A DNA stretch of 64,000 nt from NCBI GenBank assembly GCA_037969565.1, contig JBBKXQ010000143.1, forward strand, positions 24,833 to 88,832, in the 5' to 3' direction. The stretch's first letter is position 1. The number at the start of each line of letters is the position of its first letter. Position numbers and translations under genes: made by a program. This document shows positions 1 to 8,398 of the stretch, piece by piece. This DNA comes from SZUA-35 sp037969565. Its GTDB lineage: Bacteria; Actinomycetota; Acidimicrobiia; Acidimicrobiales; SZUA-35. The notes below the pieces were generated by a model, which was given only the letters and a program-made list of their open reading frames with translations, did not search any database and had not been told where the DNA came from.

Positions 1-633
1 ATCGTCGACGGCGGCTCGTTCGAGTTCTCCGATGCCGAGCGCTACCCGAACTACAACGAACCCGACCCGAGTTACCACGGGCTCACCTACTGGCCGATGC
101 TCGGCCACGGATCATTCATCGCCAAAGCGCGGGTGCAGTTGCTCCGAGATCTGGGCCCGGCCATCAGTCCCTTCAACGCCTTCCAGATCCTGCAGGGCAT
201 CGAAACGCTCAGCCTGCGGATGGAGCGCCATGTGCAGAATGGCCAGATCGTCGCCGAGTGGCTCGAAGCCCGGGACGAGGTGGAGAAGGTGAACTTCGCC
301 GGCCTCGAATCCTCGAAGTGGCACCAAGCCGGCAAGAAGTACATGCAGGGCCGGGGTTTCGGATCGGTGCCGTCGTTCATCATCAAGGGCGGACGAGAAG
401 CCGGGGAGCGGTTTGTCAACGCGCTCGAACTCCACAGCCACGTCGCGAACATCGGCGATGTCCGGTCACTGGTGATCCATCCCGGGTCGACCACCCATTC
501 CCAGTTGTCGCCCGAGGAGCAGTTGGCGGCCGGCGTCGAGCCCGGACTCGTTCGGCTGTCGGTCGGTCTGGAGTCGATCGACGACATCCTGGCCGACCTG
601 GAGACCGGCTTCCGAGCGGCCAAACAAGCCTGA
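1..633 (+). CDS. metY: O-acetylhomoserine aminocarboxypropyltransferase, C-terminal part (cut by window start)
   Basis: The visible 210 residues are the C-terminal half of a Cys/Met-metabolism PLP enzyme that makes homocysteine from O-acetylhomoserine and sulfide, in the cytoplasm. Family landmarks are PDPSYHGL near residue 22, then LGPAISPFNAF, LETLSLRMERH-like text (here IETLSLRMERH), HVANIGDVRSLVIHP and TTHSQL, ending in GLVRLSVGLESIDDILADLE. This order matches MetY more closely than cystathionine synthases. The PLP lysine lies upstream of the window, so it cannot be checked. The frame is open from base 1. A hairpin follows 10 bases after the stop. Confidence 0.93.
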   Translation: MVDGGSFEFSDAERYPNYNEPDPSYHGLTYWPMLGHGSFIAKARVQLLRDLGPAISPFNAFQILQGIETLSLRMERHVQNGQIVAEWLEARDEVEKVNFAGLESSKWHQAGKKYMQGRGFGSVPSFIIKGGREAGERFVNALELHSHVANIGDVRSLVIHPGSTTHSQLSPEEQLAAGVEPGLVRLSVGLESIDDILADLETGFRAAKQA

Positions 634-643
634 GCCTCCGATT

Positions 644-686
644 TGGCACCGAGGAGCGGTCGATTATCGGTCGGACCTCGGTGCCA
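644..686. repeat. inverted repeat with GGCACCGAG arms, possible terminator downstream of metY
   Basis: Left arm TGGCACCGAGG (644-654) pairs perfectly with CCTCGGTGCCA (676-686) across a 21-base loop. No T-run follows. The right arm and its flank (CTCGGTGCCAGATCGA) are identical over 16 bases to the hairpin at 28015-28065, so this may be a repeat family member and not a simple terminator. Confidence 0.6.
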
Positions 687-764
687 GATCGAGCGCTCCC
701 CATACGCCACGAGCGCAACGGTCCGTGGAAGGATGTTGTTTCGCCCACATCTAGGAGAAATATC

Positions 765-1322
765 GTGCCCGAGTGTCCAGCCACGGACGGCTCAAGTCCT
801 CGTCAGACTCAATTCGACGGCCCATTCGACATGTGCATCGACGTATCGAAGCGATACACCGCCGAGATGGTCACCAGCATGGGCACCATGACCTTGTCGT
901 TTGACGCCGTCGGGGCCCCGAAAACGGTCAACAACTTCATCAGTCTGGCCCGCTACCACTACTACGACGGTCTCACGTTCCACCGGGTCATCCAGGGCTT
1001 CGTGCTCCAGGGTGGTTGCCCCGAGGGAACCGGTCGGGGCGGTCCCGGTTACCGCTTCGAAGACGAACTGCCAAAGCCCGGGCGCTACGAACTCGGTTCC
1101 TTGGCCATGGCCAACGCCGGACCCAACACCAACGGCAGCCAGTTCTTCGTGATCAGCGGCCCCAGCGGTGTCGGACTGCCGCCGGCGTATGCCCTGTTCG
1201 GCAAGGTCGTGAAGGGCCTCGACATCGTCGACAAGATCGAGAAGGTCAAAACCGGCGGGGGAGACAAGCCTGTCGAAGACGTGGTGATCGAGTCGGTCAC
1301 CGTCACCGAGCACGACGACTGA
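765..1322 (+). CDS. cyclophilin-type peptidyl-prolyl cis-trans isomerase
   Basis: A 185-residue single-domain cyclophilin that speeds cis-trans isomerisation of prolyl bonds during folding. The conserved core is visible: FHRV at 72-75 with the catalytic Arg74, FVLQGG at 79-84, GYRFEDEL near 96, and NGSQFF at 123-128. No signal peptide is seen, so it is probably cytoplasmic. I chose the GTG at 765 because AGGAG lies 7 bases upstream (753-757). The frame stays open much further upstream, but that part has no family similarity. It is likely its own transcription unit between two hairpins. Confidence 0.92.
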   Translation: MPECPATDGSSPRQTQFDGPFDMCIDVSKRYTAEMVTSMGTMTLSFDAVGAPKTVNNFISLARYHYYDGLTFHRVIQGFVLQGGCPEGTGRGGPGYRFEDELPKPGRYELGSLAMANAGPNTNGSQFFVISGPSGVGLPPAYALFGKVVKGLDIVDKIEKVKTGGGDKPVEDVVIESVTVTEHDD

Positions 1323-1342
1323 CGCCTCGCCAGTGACGCCAT

Positions 1343-1374
1343 TCGGTGCCGCCGACAGCTGTCGGCGGCACCGA
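1343..1374. terminator. 32-bp perfect palindrome, probable terminator
   Basis: Bases 1343-1374 read the same on both strands with no unpaired centre, starting TCGGTGCCGCC. It sits 21 bases after the cyclophilin stop and 60 bases before the next start. The outer arms share the GGTGCC/GGCACC core with the hairpins at 644 and 28015. There is no T-run, so intrinsic termination is not certain. Confidence 0.55.
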
Positions 1375-1420
1375 GATGGATCCTGGCCGCCACGACATCT
1401 CAACGCTCGGGTCGCCGCAC

Positions 1421-1426
1421 TAGTCT
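1421..1426 (+). promoter_or_regulatory. -10 box TAGTCT for a probable leaderless transcript
   Basis: TAGTCT ends 7 bases before the ATG at 1434, and no Shine-Dalgarno sequence is present. This fits the TANNNT-to-start spacing seen at many genes in this window. Confidence 0.5.
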
Positions 1427-1433
1427 CACGCCG

Positions 1434-2459
1434 ATGAGCGACACAATTCTGGATGTTGATCTTCTCGTCTTCGAGCAGGGCGACAAAAGCCAACGCCGCG
1501 CCGTCGTTGATGGTGTGATGCAAAGTCTTCGCACCGGATTCGTCTACACGAGCCACGACCTCAGCGACGATCTCGTCGACACTGCCTACGGGATGCTGCG
1601 AACATTCTTCTCGCTCGAGCTCGAGGAGAAGCAGAAGTCGATTGCGCCCGGAACCCACGGTCAGACGGGGTACACCGACCTCCTGGTCGAGACGGCGGCG
1701 GTCAGCGACGTCCCCGACTGGAAAGAAATGCTCAATTGGGGGCGCGAGATCCCCTCCGGACACCCCCTCCAACGCAAGTACCCCGGCCGATATCCCAGAC
1801 GCACGCTTCCCGAGCAACAGGTGCCCGGGATCACCGCTGTGCTCGAAGAGTTCCACGACAAGGTCCTCGATCTCCAGCGCCGCTTCCTCCGGATCATCGC
1901 AACCGGGATCGGTTGTCACGAGACCTTCTTCGACAAGATGACCAAGGATGGCACCACCCTCACTCGGGCCATCCACTATCCGGCGATGGACCTGGCCCCT
2001 GGCGCATCACATGTCTGGGCGGCCGAGCACGCCGACATCAATCTGATCACCGCCCTGCCTCGGGCCACCGCCCGCGGTTTGCAGGTGGACGTCTCGAAGG
2101 TGGGGGAAGGCGAACGAGACCCGAGGGCGAGCGAATGGGTCGACGCCGTTCCTCCCGACAACGGCGTGATCATCAACACGGGAATCATGCTGGAACACAT
2201 CACCAACGGCCTCATACCCAGCGGCTGGCATCGGGTGGTCGCCGACCCCGCACAACCAGGAGACCGCTACTCGGTGGTGCAGTTCTGTCATCCGACACCG
2301 TGGACGATTCTCAACCCGGTCCCGTCGTGTATCACCCCCGACAATCCTCAGCGGTACGCCCCGATCGAGTCGGGCGATCGACTCGACGAGGTCATCTACG
2401 ACATCAACCTCGTGGAAGATGCCCGGCGGGTCGAGCACCAGGGCACCGTGACTGATTGA
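1434..2459 (+). CDS. 2-oxoglutarate/Fe(II)-dependent oxygenase, isopenicillin N synthase-like
   Basis: A 341-residue protein of the isopenicillin N synthase/non-haem dioxygenase family. The iron site is visible as H199-A-D201 (EHADINLIT) and H266 (SGWHRVV). The 2-oxoglutarate-binding R278-x-S280 (DRYSVVQF) is also present. The N-terminal region, with FVYTSHDL and a stretch rich in Glu and Lys, matches the family's DIOX_N segment. The substrate cannot be told from sequence: ethylene-forming, gibberellin-type and antibiotic enzymes share this fold. It stands alone between a palindrome and msrB, so the context gives no pathway. Confidence 0.85.
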   Translation: MSDTILDVDLLVFEQGDKSQRRAVVDGVMQSLRTGFVYTSHDLSDDLVDTAYGMLRTFFSLELEEKQKSIAPGTHGQTGYTDLLVETAAVSDVPDWKEMLNWGREIPSGHPLQRKYPGRYPRRTLPEQQVPGITAVLEEFHDKVLDLQRRFLRIIATGIGCHETFFDKMTKDGTTLTRAIHYPAMDLAPGASHVWAAEHADINLITALPRATARGLQVDVSKVGEGERDPRASEWVDAVPPDNGVIINTGIMLEHITNGLIPSGWHRVVADPAQPGDRYSVVQFCHPTPWTILNPVPSCITPDNPQRYAPIESGDRLDEVIYDINLVEDARRVEHQGTVTD

Positions 2460-2523
2460 CAGGAAGTTGTGAACAATGTGGAAACGACGGAAAGAAGTCG
2501 GCCATCGAAACGTTGAAGGAACC

Positions 2524-2937
2524 ATGACGAACATTCATTCAAGCGAGAAGTACGACGAGGCCGAACTCCGCGAGCGTTTGGACGCCGAGCAGTTCGAAGT
2601 CACTCAGCACGCAGCCACCGAGCCGGCGTTTTCCGGCAAGTATTGGAACGTCTTCGAAGACGGCACCTACCACTGCGTCGTGTGCGACGAAGAGTTGTTC
2701 AAGAGTGAGACCAAATTCGACGCCCATTGTGGCTGGCCGAGTTTTGATCGAGCCATCTCAGCGGACAAGGTCGGCGAGGTCGAAGACCGCAAATTCGGCA
2801 TGCGCCGGGTCGAGTCGGTGTGTGGTAATTGCGGAGCCCACCTCGGCCACGTGTTCCCCGACGGACCAACCGAAACCGGCGACCGGTTCTGTATGAACTC
2901 GGCTTCGTTGGCCTTCAAACCCAAATCCGAAGCCTGA
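2524..2937 (+). CDS. msrB: peptide-methionine (R)-S-oxide reductase MsrB
   Basis: A 137-residue protein that reduces methionine-R-sulfoxide in proteins, a repair step after oxidation. Two zinc-binding CxxC pairs are seen, C51/C54 (CVVC) and C100/C103 (CGNC). The catalytic cysteine is C123 in RFCMNSASL. The GWPSF and HLGHVF motifs are intact. I chose ATG 2524, preceded by GAAGGAAC. An in-frame upstream start at 2476 would add 16 residues that do not look like the family. The stop abuts the end of the convergent serC with no spacer. Confidence 0.95.
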   Translation: MTNIHSSEKYDEAELRERLDAEQFEVTQHAATEPAFSGKYWNVFEDGTYHCVVCDEELFKSETKFDAHCGWPSFDRAISADKVGEVEDRKFGMRRVESVCGNCGAHLGHVFPDGPTETGDRFCMNSASLAFKPKSEA

Positions 2938-4071
2938 TCAGGACAGTTCTGCCACCACGTGCTCGATGCTCTTGGTGAGCAGGGTCATGTCGCTGGGCTC
3001 GATGGCCGGGAAGCAGGCGATGCGGAGTTGATTGCGGCCGAGCTTGCGGTAGCCCTCGGTGTCGAGGATGCCGTTGGCCCGCAAGGCGGCCGAGATGTCG
3101 TCAGCCGACACCGACTCGTCGAAGTCGATCGTTGCCACCACGGGTGATCGCTTGGCAGGGTCGGTGACGAACGGCGTCACGAACGATGAAGCATCGGCCC
3201 AGTCGTAGATGATCGACGACAGTTCGGCGCTGCGGCCGGCCGAGAACGACATGCCGCCGTTGTCGTTGAACCATTCGACCTGATTCATCGTGAGGAAGAC
3301 GGTGGCGAGGGCCGGGGTGTTGTAGGTCTGATTCTGCTTCGAGTTGTCAAGTGCGATCGAGAGGTCGAGCCCGGCGGGGATCCAGCGGGCACCGGCCGCA
3401 AGCCGTTCGATCCGTTCTTGGGCTCGGGGCGAACACAAGGCGATCCACAATCCACCGTCGGAGGCGAATGCTTTTTGCGGGGCGAAGTAATAACAATCGA
3501 CCTCGGCTGGGTCCCACGGGATTGCGCCGGCGGCCGATGTGGCATCAACGGCGACGATCGCGCCGTCGGTGGCTCCAGCGGGACGTTTCAGCTCCATCGA
3601 AACGCCGGTGGAGGTTTCGTTGTGGGTGAGGGCGTAGAAGTCGACCGAATCGTCGGCCACCGCTTCGGGGTGCGAGCCGGTCTCGGATTCGATCACGATT
3701 GGATCGGCGAGGAAGGGAGCAGCGGCGACGCCCTTGGCGAACTTGGACGAGAACTCGCCGAAGCTCAGGTGCTGGGACTTGGCCTCGATGAGGCCGAAGG
3801 TGGCGGCGTCCCAGAAGAGGGTGGTGCCGCCATTGCCCAGCACGACCTCCCAGTCGTCGGGTAGCGAGAAGAGCTGATCGAGGCCGTCTCGGAGTCGGCC
3901 GACGACATCCTTCACGCCGGACTTTCGATGTGAGGTGCCCAGGTAGTTGGGTGCGAACTCGGCGAGTGCCGCGACGGCTTCCGGTCGAACCTTCGACGGT
4001 CCCGACGCGAATCGGCCATCCAGGGGGCGGAGTTCGGTGGGGATCTGAATTTCGGTAGGTGTTTGGCTCAC
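2938..4071 (-). CDS. serC: phosphoserine aminotransferase
   Basis: A 377-residue PLP enzyme of the second step of serine synthesis: 3-phosphohydroxypyruvate plus glutamate gives phosphoserine. It is the actinobacterial form, with FASGPSKVRPE near residue 21, LGTSHRK near 44 and the PLP lysine K200 in YFAPQKAFASDGG. SerA, the preceding enzyme of the pathway, is encoded at 12.8 kb. The start is GTG at 4071, with AATCCT lying 8 bases upstream as a weak -10 candidate. It diverges from the aspartate aminotransferase gene. Confidence 0.95.
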   Translation of the reverse strand: MSQTPTEIQIPTELRPLDGRFASGPSKVRPEAVAALAEFAPNYLGTSHRKSGVKDVVGRLRDGLDQLFSLPDDWEVVLGNGGTTLFWDAATFGLIEAKSQHLSFGEFSSKFAKGVAAAPFLADPIVIESETGSHPEAVADDSVDFYALTHNETSTGVSMELKRPAGATDGAIVAVDATSAAGAIPWDPAEVDCYYFAPQKAFASDGGLWIALCSPRAQERIERLAAGARWIPAGLDLSIALDNSKQNQTYNTPALATVFLTMNQVEWFNDNGGMSFSAGRSAELSSIIYDWADASSFVTPFVTDPAKRSPVVATIDFDESVSADDISAALRANGILDTEGYRKLGRNQLRIACFPAIEPSDMTLLTKSIEHVVAELS

Positions 4072-4171
4072 GGGGTGAGAGGATTGCAGCTTCGTTGCGA
4101 AGGGGGAACCTCTCGAGCGAAGTTTCTCGGCACACCGGGTGTCACCGACAAGAATTCAGGAGTTTCCGCAC

Positions 4172-5374
4172 ATGGCAGCAGGCCGTATTTCGCAGCGCGT
4201 TGGATCGATCGCCCCCTCGGCAACCCTGGCGGTCACCAACAAGGCCAAGGCGCTCAAAGCGGCGGGTGAGCCAGTCATCGGATTCGGTGCCGGGGAGCCC
4301 GACTTCCCCACCCCGGACTACATCGTCGAGGCGGCGGCAGCGGCCTGTCACGATCCCAAGAACCACCGGTATGGCCTCGCCGGCGGCACGCTCGAATTGA
4401 AGGCCGCCATCGCGGCCAAAACCAAGAGAGACAGTGGTTTCGAGGTCGAGCCCTCCCAGATCGTGGTCACCAACGGCGGCAAACACGCGGTCTACAACGC
4501 CATCGCCGGCATGGTCGACCCGGGTGACGAGGTGCTGATTCCCGCCCCCTACTGGACCACCTATCCCGAACCCGTCCGTCTCGCCGGTGGCGTCCCGGTC
4601 AGCGTCGACACGCACATCGATGCCGGTTTCCGGGCCACCGTCGATCAGCTCGAGGCAGCCCGCACCAACCGCACCAAAGTCCTCATCTTCGTGAGTCCGT
4701 CCAACCCGTCGGGCGCCGTCTATTCGAAGGACGAGATCATCGCCATCGGGCGCTGGGCGGCCGAGCACGAGATCTGGGTCCTCACCGACGAGATCTATGA
4801 ACATCTCGTGTACGACGAGGCGGAGTTCCACTCGATGCCAACCCTCGTCCCGGAGATCGCCGATCGTTGCATCGTCGTCAACGGTGTCGCCAAAACCTAC
4901 GCCATGACCGGTTGGCGCGTGGGCTGGCTCATCGCACCGCTCGACATGGCCAAGGCGCTCACGAGCCTGCAGTCGCATCAAACCTCGAACGTGGCCATGG
5001 TCAGCCAGGTTGCGGCTCAGGTCGCGCTGGAAGGAACGCTCGACGCCGTCCACATGATGCGAGAGGCCTTCGATCGTCGCCGCAAGGTCATGCACGGCAT
5101 GCTCGACGGCATCGACGGCGTGCAATGTCTGCTCCCCGAGGGGGCGTTCTATGCGTTCCCCAGCTTCGAGGGTGTGCTCGGCCGAACGATTCGGGGCACG
5201 ACGATCGACACCACGCTCACGTTGGCCGATGTCGTCCTCGAGCAGGCGAAGGTGGCCTTCGTGCCCGGTGAGGCGTTCGGCAGCCCCGGTTACGCTCGAT
5301 TCTCGTTCGCGCTCGGCGATGATGATCTCGGCGAGGGCCTCCAGCGGGTCGCCGATCTGATTGCCGAGGGCTGA
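4172..5374 (+). CDS. aspC: aspartate/aromatic aminotransferase, class I
   Basis: A 400-residue fold-type I PLP aminotransferase, closest in pattern to bacterial aspartate aminotransferases of subgroup Ib. It has FGAGEPDFPTP near residue 38, NHRYGLAGG, and the Schiff-base lysine K241 in NGVAKTYAMTGWRVG. C-terminal YARFSFA carries the expected carboxylate-binding arginine. I chose ATG 4172, which has AGGAG (4158-4162) 9 bases upstream. A GTG at 4139 has no such site. The S9 peptidase gene begins 5 bases after the stop, so the two probably share an mRNA. Confidence 0.9.
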   Translation: MAAGRISQRVGSIAPSATLAVTNKAKALKAAGEPVIGFGAGEPDFPTPDYIVEAAAAACHDPKNHRYGLAGGTLELKAAIAAKTKRDSGFEVEPSQIVVTNGGKHAVYNAIAGMVDPGDEVLIPAPYWTTYPEPVRLAGGVPVSVDTHIDAGFRATVDQLEAARTNRTKVLIFVSPSNPSGAVYSKDEIIAIGRWAAEHEIWVLTDEIYEHLVYDEAEFHSMPTLVPEIADRCIVVNGVAKTYAMTGWRVGWLIAPLDMAKALTSLQSHQTSNVAMVSQVAAQVALEGTLDAVHMMREAFDRRRKVMHGMLDGIDGVQCLLPEGAFYAFPSFEGVLGRTIRGTTIDTTLTLADVVLEQAKVAFVPGEAFGSPGYARFSFALGDDDLGEGLQRVADLIAEG

Positions 5375-5379
5375 TCGCC

Positions 5380-7383
5380 GTGGCTGCGCTGCCTTTCGGT
5401 TCCTGGCCCTCGCCGCTTTCAGCTGAGCTCCTCGCCGCCGGCGGTGTCGGTGTCGGCGCTCCGAGTTCACGCACCAACGGCAATGGCTCCACCGAGGTGT
5501 GGTGGACCGAGGCCCGTCCGGCCGAGGCCGGCCGAGTGGTCCTGGTCCGTCAACTGGCCGACGGCACCACGCTCGACGCGCTCGCCCCTCCATGGTCGGC
5601 CCGAACCCGGGTTCATGAATACGGCGGCGGAGCCTGGTTTCACGGGCCCGAGCACGTGTATTTCAGCTCTTGGGACGATCAGCGCCTCTACCGAATTCAT
5701 GCCGACACCGCCGGGACGGATCAGGCCACCGAACCCGAGCCCCTCACTCCCGCTCCCGAAGAACGCCATGCCTGGCGTTTCGCCGATGGCCGGGTCACCC
5801 CCGACGGCAGTTGGATCGTCTGTGTGAACGAGGATCACCACGCCGCCGTCGTCGCCGACAACGGCGAAGCGGTGAACGCACTCGTCGCCATACCGGCCAA
5901 CGGTGGTGAACCGATCGTGATCTCGCAGAAGGCCGATTTCGTGTCGGCCCCTCGGTTCTCGCCCGATGGTCGTTGGCTGACTTGGTACAGCTGGAACCAC
6001 CCCAACATGCCCTGGGACACCACGCGTCTCGTGGCGGCCCCGGTGTGGTTGAGCAAAACCGAGCTTCGGCTCGGCAATGTGAAGGTGGTGGCCGACCGTC
6101 CCGACGTTTCGGTTCACGGTGCCGACTGGCTTTCCGATGGGCGGCTCGTCTACTCCGATGATCGCACCGGATTCTGGAATCTCTACGCATGGCGTCCGGG
6201 CGACGTCGAAGATGTCGCACTCACGACCTTGGAGGGTTCGGAAATCGGTGGGCCGCCGTGGGTCTTCGGTACCCAGCTATGGACCGAAACCGAAGACGGC
6301 CGTTTGGTGGCGCGCATCATCACCAACGCCGTGGATTCGTTGGTCGAAGTGCGTTCCGACGGCGAGCTCCGTTCAATCGACACACCCTTTGCCGGCGTTG
6401 GCGGCTCGGGTGGTCTCACCCATCTGGGTCCGAAGGTGATGTTGGTCGGCGCCTCCGCCGATGCACTACCGGTGATCGCCTCGATCGACCTCGACTCGAA
6501 CGAGATCGGAGCCATCCGACCCAAGGACGAACTCGGTATCGAAGCGGGTTGGTTCAGTCGGGCCGAAGCCATCGCATTCGACTCGAATGGTCGACAGGCA
6601 CACGCCTTCTTCTACGAGCCGACGGGAATCGGGATCGACCGGGCCGAAGGCGAACTCCCACCCCTCGTCGTCATGGGGCATGGCGGCCCGACCAGCCACA
6701 CCGATCCGACGCTCGACCTCCGAGTCCAATACTGGACCACCCGAGGATTTGCGGTGGTCGACGTCAACTACGGCGGTTCATCTGGCTTTGGCCGGGCCTA
6801 TCGACAACTCCTCACCGACAACTGGGGAATCATCGACGTCGAGGATTGTGTCGCGGCGGCTCGTCACCTGGCCGATTCCGGACGAGTCGACGGCAATCGA
6901 ATGGCGATTCGTGGGGGCTCAGCAGGCGGCTTCACCGTTCTGGCCGCCCTCACCAGTAGTGATGTGTTCGGCGCCGGTACGAGCCTCTACGGCGTGGCCG
7001 ACCTCGAAGCCCTGGCCAAGGACACGCACAAGTTCGAGAGTCGCTACCTCGACGGACTCGTCGGGCCGTATCCCGAGGCCAAAGCCATCTACGACGAACG
7101 ATCGCCGATCAATCACACCGACGGATTCTCTTGTCCGCTCCTCGTTCTACAAGGCGATGAGGACGAGGTCGTGCCACCCAACCAAGCCGAGGCGATCGTG
7201 GCTGCCGTTGCCGCCAAGGGACTCCCGCACGCCTACATTCTGTTCGCAGGTGAGCAGCACGGATTTCGGAAGAGCGAGAACATCGTTCGAGCGTTCGAGT
7301 CCGAGCTCTGGTTCTACGGCCAGGTCTTTGGCTTCGACCCGGCCGACGAGATCGCACCGATCGCCGGAGCCGTCGGTCTCTAG
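5380..7383 (+). CDS. prolyl oligopeptidase family (S9) serine peptidase
   Basis: A 667-residue protein with an N-terminal beta-propeller-like half (SPDGRWLTWYSWNHPNMPWD near residue 190) and a C-terminal alpha/beta-hydrolase domain. The catalytic triad is visible as S514 in RGGSAGG, D595 in QGDEDEVVPP and H627 in EQHGF. It resembles dipeptidyl/acylaminoacyl peptidases, which cleave short peptides. No signal peptide is seen, so it is probably cytoplasmic. The start is a GTG 5 bases after the preceding aminotransferase stop. The exact peptide preference is unknown. Confidence 0.9.
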   Translation: MAALPFGSWPSPLSAELLAAGGVGVGAPSSRTNGNGSTEVWWTEARPAEAGRVVLVRQLADGTTLDALAPPWSARTRVHEYGGGAWFHGPEHVYFSSWDDQRLYRIHADTAGTDQATEPEPLTPAPEERHAWRFADGRVTPDGSWIVCVNEDHHAAVVADNGEAVNALVAIPANGGEPIVISQKADFVSAPRFSPDGRWLTWYSWNHPNMPWDTTRLVAAPVWLSKTELRLGNVKVVADRPDVSVHGADWLSDGRLVYSDDRTGFWNLYAWRPGDVEDVALTTLEGSEIGGPPWVFGTQLWTETEDGRLVARIITNAVDSLVEVRSDGELRSIDTPFAGVGGSGGLTHLGPKVMLVGASADALPVIASIDLDSNEIGAIRPKDELGIEAGWFSRAEAIAFDSNGRQAHAFFYEPTGIGIDRAEGELPPLVVMGHGGPTSHTDPTLDLRVQYWTTRGFAVVDVNYGGSSGFGRAYRQLLTDNWGIIDVEDCVAAARHLADSGRVDGNRMAIRGGSAGGFTVLAALTSSDVFGAGTSLYGVADLEALAKDTHKFESRYLDGLVGPYPEAKAIYDERSPINHTDGFSCPLLVLQGDEDEVVPPNQAEAIVAAVAAKGLPHAYILFAGEQHGFRKSENIVRAFESELWFYGQVFGFDPADEIAPIAGAVGL

Positions 7384-7425
7384 AATGTCGTTCCCGGTTG
7401 GCGTCGGAAGCTCGCCGTCGGCAGG

Positions 7426-8379
7426 ATGGCGTTCGTGATCGAACCGTTCTTCGTCCCGTCCACCGATGGTGTCAATGTGGCCGTTTACGATTTCGGTGGT
7501 GACGGACCGCTCCTGATGTTCTGCCACGCCACGGGTCTCTGCGGTGGCACATGGGGCCAGATCGCCGGTCAACTGGTCGACCAGTTCCATTGCGTGGCCA
7601 TCGATTTTCGAGCCCACGGGAGATCGGAACTCCCGCCCGGGGTTTCGCTGGAATGGCAGGGGATGGCCAATGATCTCTTGGCCGCCATCGACGAGGTGAG
7701 ACGACGTGGCGGTGAACGTCAGGGAGGCGGCACGGTCGGCGGCGGCACGGTCGGCGGCGGCGCTTCTGGAGGCGGCACGGTCGGGCCGGTGTTCGCCGTC
7801 GGGCACTCCATGGGCGGGGCCGCGATTGTGCTCGCTGACCTCATGCGGCCGGGCACGATCACGAAGGCGTGGGCGTTCGAGCCGATCCTCTTCCCCGAAC
7901 CGGGGGTGCCGATCCCGGGTCTCGAGGATCGGGCGGCTCGCTCCGCGCTCCCCGATGGGGCCCGGCGGCGGCGCTCAGATTTCGAGTCCCGTGAAGTCGT
8001 CCGGGAGCGGTACGCCAGTCGTCCGCCGTTCAATCGAGTCGATCCCGATGTGCTCCAGGATTATGTCGACTACGGGTTCAAGGATGTCGAAGCCGGCGGG
8101 GTCCGGTTGCGATGCGAACCCGAGCACGAGGCCCAGGTGTTCGAGAACCACGGAACCGGAGCGTTCGATCGACTCAGCGACGTCGAGTTCCCATTCTTGA
8201 TCGCGGCCAGCGGAGACGGTGGTCCTCCGGCGGTGATCGTGCCGATCGCCGTGTCCAAGAACCCGGCGTTTGTCGAAGCTCACTACCCCGATCTCACGCA
8301 TTTCGGCCCGCTCGAAGCCCCGCAGCAGTTGGCCAAGGACATCGCGGCCTGGCTGTCCGACCCGCTCGACCGAGTCTGA
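7426..8379 (+). CDS. alpha/beta-fold hydrolase with internal Gly-rich repeat
   Basis: A 317-residue alpha/beta hydrolase. The oxyanion-side motif CHATGLCGGTW is near residue 36. The nucleophile is S128 in VGHSMGG and the catalytic His is H292 in LTHFGP. The early body (VAIDFRAHGRSE) is typical of the family. The substrate is unknown. Just before the nucleophile elbow, residues 100-119 form four Gly-rich pentads encoded by a 15-bp tandem repeat, which the family normally lacks. The gene starts 42 bases after the S9 peptidase and probably belongs to the same run. Confidence 0.85.
   Translation: MAFVIEPFFVPSTDGVNVAVYDFGGDGPLLMFCHATGLCGGTWGQIAGQLVDQFHCVAIDFRAHGRSELPPGVSLEWQGMANDLLAAIDEVRRRGGERQGGGTVGGGTVGGGASGGGTVGPVFAVGHSMGGAAIVLADLMRPGTITKAWAFEPILFPEPGVPIPGLEDRAARSALPDGARRRRSDFESREVVRERYASRPPFNRVDPDVLQDYVDYGFKDVEAGGVRLRCEPEHEAQVFENHGTGAFDRLSDVEFPFLIAASGDGGPPAVIVPIAVSKNPAFVEAHYPDLTHFGPLEAPQQLAKDIAAWLSDPLDRV
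7723..7782 (+). repeat. four 15-bp tandem repeats inside the hydrolase gene
   Basis: Units at 7723, 7738, 7753 and 7768 are 15 bases each and stay in frame. Units 1, 2 and 4 encode GGGTV and unit 3 encodes GGGAS. Units 1 and 4 are identical (GGAGGCGGCACGGTC). Confidence 0.9.
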
Positions 8380-8398
8380 ACTGCGGGCCGGCCCCGGC

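Noticed and set aside
792..1976. A 394-codon minus-strand frame across the cyclophilin and oxygenase genes
   Set aside because: It covers two well-supported genes and an intergenic palindrome and shows no domain.
4142..5593. A 483-codon minus-strand frame over the aminotransferase gene
   Set aside because: It is antisense to a gene with a clear PLP lysine and ribosome-binding site.
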